A stretch of DNA of 64,000 nt from Hyphomicrobiales bacterium (GCA_900472575.1 UCIV01000027.1:62001-126000), one strand, 5' to 3'; positions 10,201 through 18,764 are shown, counted from the stretch's first letter. Notes: generated from the letters alone by a model not told the origin. Numbers and translations are program-made.

Positions 10201-10388
10201 CCGCCTCCGGCGCGGGGGCTGGAAGTCAAAATTCCATCGGTATCGGCGTGATGGGTGGAATGATCGCGGCAACAGTTTTCGGAATATTTCTAATTCCGGT
10301 CCTGTACGTTGTGACCCGTAAACTGGCTGGCATCAAAAGGTCGAGCTCATCTCGTGTCCAGGCGATTTCGAACGCACCGGCAGAATAG
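7242..10388 (+). CDS. RND multidrug efflux pump, HAE1 family (AcrB/MexB-like)
   Basis: 1,048 residues from ATG 7242 (MSRFFIERPIF, the usual family start; an ATG at 7233 is the alternative). Proton-driven inner-membrane trimer that exports drugs and lipophiles. It has 12 predicted membrane segments with two large periplasmic loops. Seen directly: the TM4 proton-relay aspartates D408-D409 in GLLVDDAIVVVENVERV, the TM10 lysine K937 in GLTAKNAILIVEF, and the conserved tail region FIPVLYVV. Full length for the family. It follows the adaptor by 10 bases. No outer-membrane factor gene is in the window, so the complex must borrow a TolC-like protein encoded elsewhere. Substrate cannot be told from sequence. 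Confidence 0.93.
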   Translation: MSRFFIERPIFAVVLAVAIMMAGALSIPSLSISQYPQIAPPAVRITATYPGADAKTVEDSVTKVIEQGMTGIDNVDYISSSSTATGESSITLTFTSEADPDVAQMQVQNNLQLVEARLPQAVLDSGLTVSKSTASFFLIAALASSDGSLNGNDIADFIDTSLMDTLRRIPGVGEARLLGSDRYAMRIWIDPDKLSQHGLMVSDVTQAVRAQNTQVSAGQLGAVPQRRGQQLNATVTAGSRLQTVEQFEAIILDSNADGSVIRLSDVATVELGAESYTLSSTYSGTPAAGVGFRLASGANALDTAEAIRAEIERQRPNFPAGVDVHYPFDTSPFVRLSIEGVVVTLIEAVVLVFIVMYVFLQNVRATIIPTLAIPVVLLGTFAVLDLFGYSINTLTMFGMVLAIGLLVDDAIVVVENVERVMEEEGLGPREATIKSMGEISSALVGITTVLAAVFIPMAFFSGSVGIIYRQFSVTIVTAMVLSVLVALVLTPALCASLLKKSEHGAIKAAPFRWFNAGFARFTNAYQKATQVLLRRIAIGVLMCLAIAVGVGYLFARLPSAFLPEEDQGRLVTAVQLPPGATADRTRRVLDQVIEHYLTNERDYVEGIFGSVGFSFGGQGQNVATVFVALKDFEERKTPEASAAAIVRRAMAAFTKISDGRVVALNPPAIPGFGNNSGFDFFLRDTGNAGHEALIVARNQLLGAAAQNNRLTGTRPNGQDDTPQYSIAIDRERASALGINLSDIDATLSTAWGGTYVNDFLDRGRVKRVYVQSDAEFRMQPEDFERWHVRNNLGEMVPLSSFSTGSWSFGSPRLERYNGVSAVQLQGSPAAGVSSGRAMEEIDRMVEDLPEGFSHQWTGLSAEERLAGNQALQLYIISVIVVFLALAALYESWTVPLSVMLSVPVGILGALIAASQFGQLNDVYFKVGLLTTIGLTAKNAILIVEFATAEELKGKGLIEATIEASRQRLRPILMTSFAFILGVLPLATASGAGAGSQNSIGIGVMGGMIAATVFGIFLIPVLYVVTRKLAGIKRSSSSRVQAISNAPAE

Positions 10389-10723
10389 GATTCGATGGCC
10401 GCCAAGGCCATCGCTGCAGTCGCCGCGTCAAGGCTTGGGGTCCGGGTCGATCGCGACCCATCGACACCAGCGTATAAACGTCGGCAATTTGTGCCAAGAC
10501 TGTCGCAAACGTCACAAATTGACCCTACACGTTCGTGGCAGACGCCACCCATTCCACTTCGATGTCCGAAGATTTGGTGCGCAAGCCCTAAAAAGTGCGA
10601 TTTAGTGGCTCACGAATTCGCCGTACCTTTCCACCTTCAACCTTCGCCGCTGTGAAACTTTGATACACTTTTTCGGCTGCGAAGACCCGATGGTTTGATG
10701 TATTCTCCACGGTAAACAAGGAC
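10389..10723. other. intergenic region between pump and two-component genes
   Basis: 335 bases without a gene. An 8-base hairpin (CGATGGCC/GGCCATCG, 10393-10413) just after the pump gene lacks a T tract. AATTTGTG and CACAAATT form 8-base inverted arms at 10486-10493 and 10513-10520. The element CTTTGATACACTTT lies at 10658-10671, sharing TTGATACA with the palindrome upstream of the adaptor gene. The promoter of the regulator/kinase pair is probably in the last 70 bases. Confidence 0.45.
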
Positions 10724-11449
10724 ATGACCATGGATGCGGCCGCACATATAGTTGTAGTTGATGATCACGGCGATATCCGGGATCTCGTTCAACGATATCT
10801 TGAACAACAGGGCTACAGAGTTACAGCCGTTGATAGCGGTGTGGCGCTCCGACGCCTACTGGAAAAACAGGTGGCCGACCTGATCGTTCTCGATGTGATG
10901 ATGCCAGGCGAGGACGGACTTTCGGTATGCCGTCAGTTGCGTGCATCCACCGGGATTCCGGTGATTTTCCTTACCGCTATGGCCGATGAGACCGATCGGA
11001 TTATCGGCTTGGAACTTGGCGCGGACGACTATCTGGTCAAACCGTTCAATCCGAGAGAGCTTCTGGCTCGCATTCGAGCAGTACTGCGCAGATCCGCAAA
11101 CCCTGGTATGTCCATCGCCGCAGCGAACCCAAAGAATGTCCGGGTCGGGCCTTGGCGTGTCAATATCGGTCGCCAGGAGATTTCGGGCGATGACGGGGTT
11201 GGAATTCCCTTAAGTTCAGCGGAGTTCCGCCTTTTGAAAGTCTTCATCGATCGACCTGGGCATGTTTTGAGCCGAGAGCAGCTTCTCGATCTAACCGTCG
11301 GACGAACTGCAGACGTTTTTGATCGCACTATTGATAATCAGGTCAGCCGGTTGAGGAAGAAAATCGAAGACAATCCAAAAAACCCATCGATTATCAAAAC
11401 GCACTGGGGCGGCGGCTATAGCCTCTCGGTGGAAGTGGCTCCGGAATGA
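10724..11449 (+). CDS. OmpR/PhoB-family response regulator
   Basis: 241 residues. The receiver domain has the acidic pair (VVDDHGD), the phospho-acceptor Asp57 in VLDVMMPGEDG, the Thr in FLTA and the Lys in DDYLVKPF. It is followed by a winged-helix DNA-binding domain (about 140-238) ending THWGGGYSL. The gene overlaps the kinase gene by four bases (ATGA), so the two are translationally coupled. A second ATG at 10730 could be the true start. The position directly after an RND operon resembles the AdeRS/AdeABC type of arrangement, so control of the pump is a fair inference, not shown. Confidence 0.92.
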   Translation: MTMDAAAHIVVVDDHGDIRDLVQRYLEQQGYRVTAVDSGVALRRLLEKQVADLIVLDVMMPGEDGLSVCRQLRASTGIPVIFLTAMADETDRIIGLELGADDYLVKPFNPRELLARIRAVLRRSANPGMSIAAANPKNVRVGPWRVNIGRQEISGDDGVGIPLSSAEFRLLKVFIDRPGHVLSREQLLDLTVGRTADVFDRTIDNQVSRLRKKIEDNPKNPSIIKTHWGGGYSLSVEVAPE

Positions 11450-12960
11450 TAAAAAACTGGACAAGAACTCTCGCGGCGCAATTCATCAGCTTTACCCTCG
11501 CGGCCTTGCTCATCGCGCAAGCCATTACATTCGTGATATCCTGGAACGAGCATTCGAAGGCGTTGGATGCGGCCGCCAAGAGCGAGTTCTTCAGCCGCAC
11601 ACGCACGATAACCCGCCTTGTCAACGACGCCGTGCCGAGCTCCAGGCAACAGGTTCTCACCGCTAGTGAAACGGGAGACTCGCGTTTCTGGATAAGCGAT
11701 CGTGGTCCGGCGAGCGCGGAGAAGTGGAGATTGCAGGCGGTTGACCAATTCAGCCGGCCGCTCGAAAATTACGTTGACCTCGTGCAGTTTTTTGAAGGGG
11801 GAACGGCCGTGCCGCAGATCCCAAAGGCAAAAAACGTGGCGTCTTCAAACCGCGGGGAGGAATGGAAGACACCATTCCAGGAGCTGTGGGCGCTTCCGCA
11901 ATCGGTCAAGTATCTCTATTTTGATGGAGCTCGCGGATACGGCATGACCGTAAAGCTGGACGACGGCAGTTATCTAAACGCTGCCTTCTACACGAAACAA
12001 GGCAGCTGGTGGACCTCTACCTCCTTGAGCTCTCTTGTTCTAACTGCTGCTGTACTCGCCTTCATCGGTGTTCTCGTCGGCAATCGCATCGCTAGACCGC
12101 TCAAAAGCTTAGCCGTCGCCGCCGAGGCGCTTGGCCGTGGCGAGAATTTGCCTCCATTGGAGGAAACCGGGCCAGAGGAGGTTCGGCGAACTGCGTCCGC
12201 GTTCAATAGAATGCAGGCGCGCCTGCATCGGTTCATCGATGACAGAACGAAGATGCTCGCGGCGATCGGTCATGATCTGCGCACTCCGCTAACCTCTCTT
12301 CGCTTAAGAACCGAGTTCGTCAAGGACGAGGAGATTCAGCGAAAAATGCTCGCGACAATCGAGGAGTTGCAGAACATGACCGAAGCGGCGATCGCCTTCG
12401 CGCGCGGTGAGTCGACAGAGGAAGAGACGCGACCAATCCAGCTTGAAGCTCTGGTGGGTAGCATCTGCGATGATCAGGAAGATCTCGGGCGCCCTGTGAC
12501 TTTGGTCAGCGCCGACAAGATAACATATCGCTGTCGACCGGATGGGCTTAGACGAGCGGTTCGCAATGTTGTCGAAAATGCAGTTCGATATGGAGGCGAG
12601 GCCAAGGTATTCATTCTTCAAACAGCCGGAACGGTCGATATCGTTATCGAGGACCGCGGACCCGGCATCCCAGAGGAAATGAGGGAAAAGGTCTTCGCTC
12701 CATTTTTCAGGCTGGAAGGATCTCGTAATAAGCAAACCGGTGGGATCGGGCTCGGTTTGGCGATCGCGCGAGCAGTTGCCCGTCAGCATGGCGGCGATAT
12801 TGTATTCGTCACCAAGGAGAATGGCATGCGGACCGTTATTTCTTTACCACGCCACGACGACGGTGAAGCGGGCCGAACCGCCAACGCAAAACGATGGAAA
12901 GTTGGTGCAGCGATAATATCTTCGCGCCGGAGAGGGCAAGTCAGCCCGGTTTCGTCTTGA
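11446..12960 (+). CDS. membrane sensor histidine kinase
   Basis: 504 residues. Two membrane segments (about 8-32 and 193-211) flank a periplasmic sensor region. After these come a HAMP linker (NRIARPLKSLAVAAEALGRG), a HisKA domain with the phospho-acceptor His276 in IGHDLRTPL, and an ATPase domain with N box (RNVVENAVRYGG), G1 (EDRGPGIPEE) and G2 (GGIGLGLAIA). Architecture is that of EnvZ-like kinases. The start overlaps the regulator stop. The last 35 residues after the ATPase domain (from about DDGEAG) are basic and look like an untidy extension. Ligand unknown; partner of the upstream regulator. Confidence 0.92.
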   Translation: MIKNWTRTLAAQFISFTLAALLIAQAITFVISWNEHSKALDAAAKSEFFSRTRTITRLVNDAVPSSRQQVLTASETGDSRFWISDRGPASAEKWRLQAVDQFSRPLENYVDLVQFFEGGTAVPQIPKAKNVASSNRGEEWKTPFQELWALPQSVKYLYFDGARGYGMTVKLDDGSYLNAAFYTKQGSWWTSTSLSSLVLTAAVLAFIGVLVGNRIARPLKSLAVAAEALGRGENLPPLEETGPEEVRRTASAFNRMQARLHRFIDDRTKMLAAIGHDLRTPLTSLRLRTEFVKDEEIQRKMLATIEELQNMTEAAIAFARGESTEEETRPIQLEALVGSICDDQEDLGRPVTLVSADKITYRCRPDGLRRAVRNVVENAVRYGGEAKVFILQTAGTVDIVIEDRGPGIPEEMREKVFAPFFRLEGSRNKQTGGIGLGLAIARAVARQHGGDIVFVTKENGMRTVISLPRHDDGEAGRTANAKRWKVGAAIISSRRRGQVSPVSS

Positions 12961-13247
12961 TCGATGTTTTAGGTTGTCTCCCACGATGTCTGCGACACCA
13001 GTACGCAGAATGTATCTCGACTCGCGCCGAGAGAGCGAAACACGTCAGGCCTCAGCGTGGAATTGTCTTAGGTAAGGGTTGAACTGAGCAGCGCGGTGAT
13101 AACCACTCGGGTCGCGTGGCGTCGCTCCATTGTATAGTTCCCGAGTGTGACATCGCGGAGATTGATACCCGCTGTTTTCGGCTTGATGGGCCTTAGCCTG
13201 GCAAAATGTCGGCCCGCGAGCCGCCCAGGCTTGCCCAGGGTACGACT

Positions 13248-14057
13248 TCACAAAAGTCCCTCATGCCAAGCCTGGTGCACCGTACGTATGCTGGGGCGAA
13301 ACCCTAGGCTGCGGGCGAGGGAGGTGTCGACATGTAGGTACCAGGGATTTGAGAGAGGCTCGCAACTTGAGTCCAACCGCTTCCCCACCATGCCCGCAAG
13401 TTCATAGATGGAGGAGGAGGCCTCGTCAGCCAAGTTCACGATGTGCCGATCGAAAGTGCCTTTGAGCGCCAGCGTGATTGCCTGTGCGATGTCACGATGG
13501 TGGATCGTGCTCATGCGTTGCGCGGGATGCCAGGTGCTGACGTGCTTGGGAAGAGATTGAAGATGCCCATCACCGTCGCCATAGACGAAGGGGAAGCGAA
13601 GGATCGACCAGTTCAACCCGCTTTCGCGCAGTGCTTTCTCCGCGGCAACCTTGCTGGCTGGATAGGAGTGGTCAGGGTCGACCGGGTCGTCTTCCCTTCC
13701 CGGATGCGGATTGTCCTTGTTGTAGACATGGCTGGTGCTCGACATGATGAAGCGCGCGTCGGGAGCATGCGCCTTCACGGCGGCAATCAGGTTGCGTGTC
13801 CCGTCGAGATTGCTCTTCCAGATGAGGTCGCTATCCTGCGTGCGGAACACGGCGGCGAGATGCACGATAGCGGAAACCCCTTGAACGGCATTCGTCAGGG
13901 TCGAAGGGGTAAGGATATCGCCTGTAATCGCTTCTATTCCTTCTGGGCAGCTCTTGCCCGCCCGGAGCAGGACACGGCAGGCAAAACCGGCCCTCACCAG
14001 TCGCGGCACAAGTCGCTCGCCAACGAGCCCGGTGGCTCCGGTGATCAATACGGTCAT
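13248..14057 (-). CDS. NAD-dependent epimerase/dehydratase family protein
   Basis: 269 residues from ATG 14057 (MTVLITGATGLVGE). Extended-type Rossmann-fold oxidoreductase: glycine motif TGATGLVG near the N-terminus, HLAAVF, and the catalytic Tyr/Lys in YPASKVAAEK. The preceding open frame of 50 codons is not homologous and overlaps the MarR gene, so the later start was chosen. It begins 4 bases after the end of the MarR gene and is almost certainly co-transcribed with it. Substrate unknown (nucleotide-sugar or steroid/flavonoid-type); the MarR partner suggests a role in stress or aromatic metabolism, which is inference. Confidence 0.85.
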   Translation of the reverse strand: MTVLITGATGLVGERLVPRLVRAGFACRVLLRAGKSCPEGIEAITGDILTPSTLTNAVQGVSAIVHLAAVFRTQDSDLIWKSNLDGTRNLIAAVKAHAPDARFIMSSTSHVYNKDNPHPGREDDPVDPDHSYPASKVAAEKALRESGLNWSILRFPFVYGDGDGHLQSLPKHVSTWHPAQRMSTIHHRDIAQAITLALKGTFDRHIVNLADEASSSIYELAGMVGKRLDSSCEPLSNPWYLHVDTSLARSLGFRPSIRTVHQAWHEGLL

Positions 14058-14061
14058 TCGT

Positions 14062-14511
14062 TCAATCCTTTCGCAACAGGGTCTGCAGTCGTTCGGTCGC
14101 TGACTTGAGGACACGGATGGTCGTGGCCAGATCGGCCTCGTCGATCCCGCCGAACGCAGCGTCGTGAATGAAAGAAAGATCAGGAATTTTACGCCACAGG
14201 GCCTCACCTGCGGCTGTCAGGGTCAGGAGGCGTTGACGCTGATCGCCTCCATTCGCCGTCTGCGCGACCAAATCCTTGCGGACGAGCGTAGCGATAATTC
14301 CGCTCAAGGTCGCGCGCTCAAGTTCAAGTGCACGGCCGAGGTCTCGCTGGACGGATGGGCCGTTGTTGACGAGATACCAGAGAACGTACCATTGCGTGGA
14401 TCCCAAATCGAAGGGCCGCAAGCGCTCATCCATCAGGGCCCGGCCCGCGAAGTAACACCGCTTCGTCCATGCTCCTACGGAAAGGTCTTTGGTGTCCGCG
14501 TGATCGTCCAT
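14062..14511 (-). CDS. MarR-family transcriptional regulator
   Basis: 149 residues from ATG 14511. Winged-helix repressor: dimerising N-terminal helices, helix-turn-helix around VQRDLGRALELERATLSGII, and wing residues with the usual D-x-R (GGDQRQRLLTLT). The frame remains open to a TTG at 14556, but that codon falls inside the palindromic operator upstream, so the ATG is preferred. A 13-base perfect inverted repeat ends 18 bases upstream of the ATG and is the likely self-regulated operator. First gene of a two-gene operon with the epimerase. Confidence 0.88.
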   Translation of the reverse strand: MDDHADTKDLSVGAWTKRCYFAGRALMDERLRPFDLGSTQWYVLWYLVNNGPSVQRDLGRALELERATLSGIIATLVRKDLVAQTANGGDQRQRLLTLTAAGEALWRKIPDLSFIHDAAFGGIDEADLATTIRVLKSATERLQTLLRKD

Positions 14512-14528
14512 GAAAAGCGCCTGCTCAT

Positions 14529-14569
14529 TTCGTTCGCTACCATACGATAACTGCAAGGTAGCGAACGAA
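14529..14569. promoter_or_regulatory. MarR operator: perfect 13-base inverted repeat
   Basis: Arms TTCGTTCGCTACC (14529-14541) and GGTAGCGAACGAA (14557-14569) are exact reverse complements around a 15-base spacer. The site lies directly upstream of the MarR start. Its length, symmetry and position are those of an autoregulatory MarR site. Confidence 0.75.
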
Positions 14570-14788
14570 TGTCAACGCTTAATACTATCGGATTCGGACG
14601 AGGTGATCGCAGGATGCCGGGCCAGAAAGTTGGACAGCCGTGTTGGACGGAAGCGAGGGGCGATCAGGCGGGCATTCAGGTGACCATCCGCGATGCGGCC
14701 ACGGCTTCAAGGTAGCAGCAGCCTCGGGTGTCTACATCATAGTGTCCAGACCGGCAGTGACTGTGATGACCACGATGTCGTGGGAGCG

Positions 14789-15679
14789 CTATCGCCACCG
14801 CTTCACATGGTCGACAAGCGCCCGAAGCTTGGGAGCGAGGTTGCGCCGGCTGGGGTAATAAAGAAAAAACCCGGGAAACGGAGGGCAATAGTCCTGAAGG
14901 AGAGGGACCAACTGACCCGATTCGACATAGGGTTTGAACGTGTCTTCCATACCGAAGGTGATGCCGCCGCCGGCACATGCCGTGCGGATCATTAGCCACA
15001 TGTCGTTTGTGGTGATCTGGGGGTCTACAGCCACGTCGAACTCGCGTCCGTGCTGGCCGAATTCCCAACGATAGGGCGCGCTGTGTGGCGCTGGTCGCCA
15101 GCCGATGCACCGATGCGCGGCGAGCTCCGAAGGATGCTCAGGCTTGCCGAAGCGTTCGATGTAGGATGGAGCGGCGAAGGCGCCCTGACGCTGATCGCCC
15201 GAGACCGCAACAGCGATCATGTCCTGATCGATGACCTCGCCCAAACGTACACCCGCATCATAGCCTTCGGCGACAATGTCGAATTCCTCGTCCGTGACGG
15301 TCACGTCGATCTGAACCGCGGGAAAGGTGTCCGCGAAACGCGCCAGCAGCGGCCCGGAGATGAACTGCTCGGCGATGGATGACACCGCCAGTCTCAACAG
15401 TCCGCTCGGCGCGCTGTCGCGGTCCGCCGTCGCGTCCAGCGCCAGTCCGACTTCGGAAATGGCCGGCGCCACTCGCCGATAGAGTTGTTCCCCGGCCTCC
15501 GTGAGACTGACGCTGCGTGTCGTGCGCCCTACGAGCGCCACACCTAGCCGATCTTCGAGACGCCGGATCGTCTGGCTGACCGCTGGCCGTGTGACGCACA
15601 GACTCTCCGCGGCCACGCGAAAGCTCCGCGCTTCGGCGACTGCCAGGAATACAGAGATGCCATTCAGATCGATCGACAT
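14789..15679 (-). CDS. LysR-family regulator, module 1
   Basis: 296 residues. N-terminal winged helix-turn-helix (VAEARSFRVAAESLCVTRPA, then RLEDRLGVALVGRTTRSV), linker, and a periplasmic-binding-like effector domain with YDAGVRLGEVIDQDMIAV and the C-terminal FFLYYPSRR typical of the DsdC/CrgA-like subgroup. Divergent from the exported SnoaL-like gene, with 169 bases between the starts, where LysR sites would be expected. Paralogous to the two LysR genes at 16933 and 19336. Effector unknown. Confidence 0.9.
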   Translation of the reverse strand: MSIDLNGISVFLAVAEARSFRVAAESLCVTRPAVSQTIRRLEDRLGVALVGRTTRSVSLTEAGEQLYRRVAPAISEVGLALDATADRDSAPSGLLRLAVSSIAEQFISGPLLARFADTFPAVQIDVTVTDEEFDIVAEGYDAGVRLGEVIDQDMIAVAVSGDQRQGAFAAPSYIERFGKPEHPSELAAHRCIGWRPAPHSAPYRWEFGQHGREFDVAVDPQITTNDMWLMIRTACAGGGITFGMEDTFKPYVESGQLVPLLQDYCPPFPGFFLYYPSRRNLAPKLRALVDHVKRWR

Positions 15680-15848
15680 TGGTTAGATAGATTTACCAGA
15701 GTGGTCATCATTAGGCAAATTGTCCGATCTCATCGAGGCGCCTACCTTGGAACACGAGCTAGGACGAGGCCTGTCGACCGTTCACGCAGCTTCAGTGCCG
15801 GTCGATGGCTCTCATCAAGCTTTCAGCAGCCAGGAAAGGACCGATACC

Positions 15849-16403
15849 ATGACCAATCTCCCGGCATACCACCAAGTCGCCCGCGCTAGCCGAGCAGCTC
15901 TGATCACACTGCCATTGCTGTCGCTCTCCTTGCCGGGCGCAGCTATTGCCAACACCGCGGGAACGCAGGTGCAATCTGCGGAAAGTGCAGCAATCGAGCA
16001 ACGGAACAAGGCTATCGTCGAAGCCGCCTTCGAAAAATGGCGCGGGGGCACCTATGTCTTCGGAGAGCTTCTCGCTCCCGACGTTATCTGGACGATCCAT
16101 GGTTCCGGACCGGTTGCTGGCACCTATCGCAACCAAAAGGATTTCATCGAACAGGCATCGCGTCCCCTGACCAGTCGGCTCGCGACCCCGATCGCGCCCG
16201 AGGTACACAACATCTTCGCCGACGGCGCCACGGTCATCATCCGCTTCGACGGAACAGCGACCACGACGTCGGGCGCACCTTATCGCAACCAGTTCGTCTG
16301 GATACTCAAGATGAAGAACGGCCTCGTCGTCAGCGCGGAGGCATTTCTGGACCTCGTTGCCTATCAGCAGGTCGTCGACAACAACGCTCCACGGTCCGAG
16401 TGA
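15849..16403 (+). CDS. exported SnoaL/NTF2-like protein
   Basis: 184 residues from ATG 15849. A signal peptide is visible (RASRAALITLPLLSLSLPGA ending AIANTAG). The mature part is a small NTF2-fold domain: AIVEAAFEKWRGG, LLAPDVIWTIHGSGPVAGTY, and a beta-rich end VWILKMKNGLVVSAEAF. These folds act as cyclases, dehydratases or binding proteins; the export signal is less usual for the group and the specific activity cannot be told. Divergent from LysR module 1 and followed by the Atu4866-domain gene 106 bases downstream, probably the same unit. Confidence 0.78.
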   Translation: MTNLPAYHQVARASRAALITLPLLSLSLPGAAIANTAGTQVQSAESAAIEQRNKAIVEAAFEKWRGGTYVFGELLAPDVIWTIHGSGPVAGTYRNQKDFIEQASRPLTSRLATPIAPEVHNIFADGATVIIRFDGTATTTSGAPYRNQFVWILKMKNGLVVSAEAFLDLVAYQQVVDNNAPRSE

Positions 16404-16509
16404 CCGACGCTTGCGATTCGGCGGACCAGCACGTCTGCCGACCGATAGCCGCGCACCCATCCGCGATCGCCTTCAGACCGAGAACGCTAACGCTTTACGG
16501 AGTCCGACC

Positions 16510-16839
16510 ATGCGACAGCCATTTGCAGCAGTCATCACAGCGGCCACCCTTTCGATTCAGCCCGTAGAAGCACAGGAGACGAATTTGCAGCCGAACCATC
16601 CCTACGCCGGCATGTGGGTCACCGACGACAACCGTGTTCGCCATGAACTTCTGCCGAACGGGCGCTATGTCGAGGCCCGCGGCCAGCGCGAGCGAGCCTA
16701 TGAGGGCCGTTACGAAGTCGGCGGAACGCATATCGAGTACTGGGACGACACAGGCTTCACTGCCGATGGGGATTTCGTCGATGCCAACACATTGCACCAT
16801 GGCGGCATGATCTTGCGGCGCAAGCCGGCGACACCGTGA
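16510..16839 (+). CDS. exported Atu4866-domain protein
   Basis: 109 residues from ATG 16510, with a short signal peptide (cleavage near VEAQETN). The mature part carries the block seen in the Agrobacterium Atu4866 family: MWVTDDNRVRHELLPNGRY, RERAYEGRYEVGGTHI and DDTGFTADGDF. This is a small beta-barrel-like domain of unknown function that often accompanies LysR/oxidoreductase clusters. Downstream of the SnoaL-like gene. The family match is the main taxonomic hint for Agrobacterium/Rhizobium. Confidence 0.8.
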   Translation: MRQPFAAVITAATLSIQPVEAQETNLQPNHPYAGMWVTDDNRVRHELLPNGRYVEARGQRERAYEGRYEVGGTHIEYWDDTGFTADGDFVDANTLHHGGMILRRKPATP

Positions 16840-16932
16840 ACACCGGGCGAGCCCGCGATGCGAAACGGGTCTGGGTGCCGCAGGTCTTCCTCAATCTACC
16901 TGGTGGGGCGGACGCCATTCGCCGTCGCCTTG

Positions 16933-17832
16933 TCATCGTTGCCTGTCCACCTTCCTGAGGAGGTCGATGAAGGCCCTTAGTGGTGACGGAATGTGTCGGC
17001 TGCGTGGATAATAGAGCGCCAGGCCCGGCGTCGGCGGGCACCATTCATCAAGTACAGTGCGTAAATGGCCGGACGCCAGGAACGGCCGCGCGAAATGGTC
17101 GGGCACATAGGCGATACCGCGTCCGTCCACCGCCGCTTGCACGAGAAGATCACTATCATCAAGGGTGAGATTGCCCGGCACGTCGATCGCGACTTCGGCG
17201 CCGCGTCTGGAAAACTCCCAGCGATAGCGCTTTCCGCTCGGCAGGCGCTGGCGGATACAGCAATGCGCATTCAAGTCCTCGGGTGTGTTCGGCCTTGCTC
17301 GACCGTCGAGATAGGACGGCGCCGCCACGGCGATAAAACGGACGTCGCCACCGAACTTCACCGCGACCATGTCTTTCGGGACGGTTTCCATCAGCCGTAC
17401 TCCAGCATCGAAGCCCTGTTCTACGATATCGACCAGCCGGCCTTCCGATACAAGATCAAGCTCGACATCGGGATAGAGATCGAGAAAGTGCGGAACGACG
17501 GATGCGAGCAGGATACGAGCGCCGCTCTTGTTCGCGTTGATCCGCAGCGAGCCGCTTGGGGCACCACGCTCCTCCGAGAGGGTGTCGAGTGCTTGATCAA
17601 GGTCCTGCAGGACCGGGTCGAGTCGTGCGAGCAGGCGCGCGCCGGCCTGCGTCAGCGATACGCTGCGTGTCGTTCGATTGAAGAGGCGGACGTCCAGCTT
17701 TGCTTCCAATCCGATAATCGCGTGGCTGAGGGCTGAGCGCGAAACCCCCATGATGTCGGCGGCTCTGCGAAAGCTCTGGTGATTGGCAACCGCGGCAAAG
17801 GCGGCAAGGTCGTTCAGACTAGGGCGCATCAT
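16933..17832 (-). CDS. LysR-family regulator, module 2
   Basis: 299 residues. Helix-turn-helix region SFRRAADIMGVSRSALSHAI followed by NRTTRSVSLTQAGARLL. The effector domain shares with the other two LysR proteins of this region the blocks VEQGFDAGVRL, DMVAVKFG and LALYYPRSR near the C-terminus. Divergent from the short-chain dehydrogenase gene at 17931 with 98 bases between starts, which is the likely target promoter region and is AT-rich with ATACCA repeats. Autorepression and inducer-dependent activation would be expected for the family. Confidence 0.9.
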   Translation of the reverse strand: MMRPSLNDLAAFAAVANHQSFRRAADIMGVSRSALSHAIIGLEAKLDVRLFNRTTRSVSLTQAGARLLARLDPVLQDLDQALDTLSEERGAPSGSLRINANKSGARILLASVVPHFLDLYPDVELDLVSEGRLVDIVEQGFDAGVRLMETVPKDMVAVKFGGDVRFIAVAAPSYLDGRARPNTPEDLNAHCCIRQRLPSGKRYRWEFSRRGAEVAIDVPGNLTLDDSDLLVQAAVDGRGIAYVPDHFARPFLASGHLRTVLDEWCPPTPGLALYYPRSRHIPSPLRAFIDLLRKVDRQR

Positions 17833-17930
17833 TCGTGAATTATCCTCACCAACTCATACCAAACTGAAGATCTTATACCACCAATATTGCTGTTCTACAT
17901 CTTGAGGGACGAATAGATGAGGAAAATCAG

Positions 17931-18764
17931 ATGCCAAAGACATGGTTCATAACCGGCGCTTCTTCGGGGCTCGGTCTGGAGATGACGCAACAACTGCTCG
18001 CGCAGGGGCACAAGGTGATCGCAACACTTCGCCGCCCGGGAACGCTGGCGCAACTTGAGCAGAAATATCGCGAGCGCCTGGATACCGTTCAGCTTGATCT
18101 GGCCGAGCCGGAGAGCATTGCCGCGGCCGTGGAAGGAGCCTTCCAGCGGCACGGCCAGATCGACGTGATCGTCAGCAACGCGGGCTATGGCCTGTTCGGT
18201 GCTGCGGAAGAGCTCGCGAATGATCAAATCGACCAGCAGATCGCCACCAACCTTACCGGATCCATCCATCTCATCCGTGCCGCACTGCCTCTTCTTCGAA
18301 GGCAAGGCGGCGGGCGAATTGTCCAGGTCTCGTCCGAAGGAGGGCAGATCGCATATCCGGGCTTCAGTCTCTATCACGCGACCAAGTGGGGCATTGAGGG
18401 TTTTGTCGAAGCCGTGGCGCAGGAGGTGGCGCCTTTCGCCATCGACTTCATCATCGCTGAGCCTGGTCCTACGGGCACGAATTTCGGAGCGAATCTCGTT
18501 CAGGCGATACCGTTGGATGCCTACGATGAAACGCCCGCCGGCGCCGTTCGCCGGGCGATCAGCGACGGAAGCTTCGAGATCAGAGGAGATGCGGCGCGCA
18601 CCGTGGCGGCAATCATATCAGCCGCCGAGAGCGAAAAGCCGCCATTGCGGCTGACGTTGGGTAGCACCGCCTATTCGTCTATTTCACAAGCGCTTTCCGC
18701 ACGCCTTTCCGCCCTTGAGGCACAGCGAGACGTGGCAGTCTCCGCCGATAGGCAGGATCTGTGA
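17931..18764 (+). CDS. short-chain dehydrogenase/reductase
   Basis: 277 residues, classical SDR: cofactor motif TGASSGLG at 8-15, NAG (VSNAGYGLFG), catalytic Ser in VSSEGG and the YxxxK pair in LYHATKWG. The extended helical C-terminus and the TGASSGLGLEM start resemble the DltE/oxidoreductase SDRs that are common LysR targets. Divergent from LysR module 2 and followed 47 bases later by a lipocalin-like gene. Cytoplasmic. Substrate unknown. Confidence 0.9.
   Translation: MPKTWFITGASSGLGLEMTQQLLAQGHKVIATLRRPGTLAQLEQKYRERLDTVQLDLAEPESIAAAVEGAFQRHGQIDVIVSNAGYGLFGAAEELANDQIDQQIATNLTGSIHLIRAALPLLRRQGGGRIVQVSSEGGQIAYPGFSLYHATKWGIEGFVEAVAQEVAPFAIDFIIAEPGPTGTNFGANLVQAIPLDAYDETPAGAVRRAISDGSFEIRGDAARTVAAIISAAESEKPPLRLTLGSTAYSSISQALSARLSALEAQRDVAVSADRQDL

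Noticed and set aside
14569..14718. 49-codon plus-strand frame starting at the end of the MarR operator
   Set aside because: No ribosome site and no protein-like sequence; the ATG is part of the palindrome edge.
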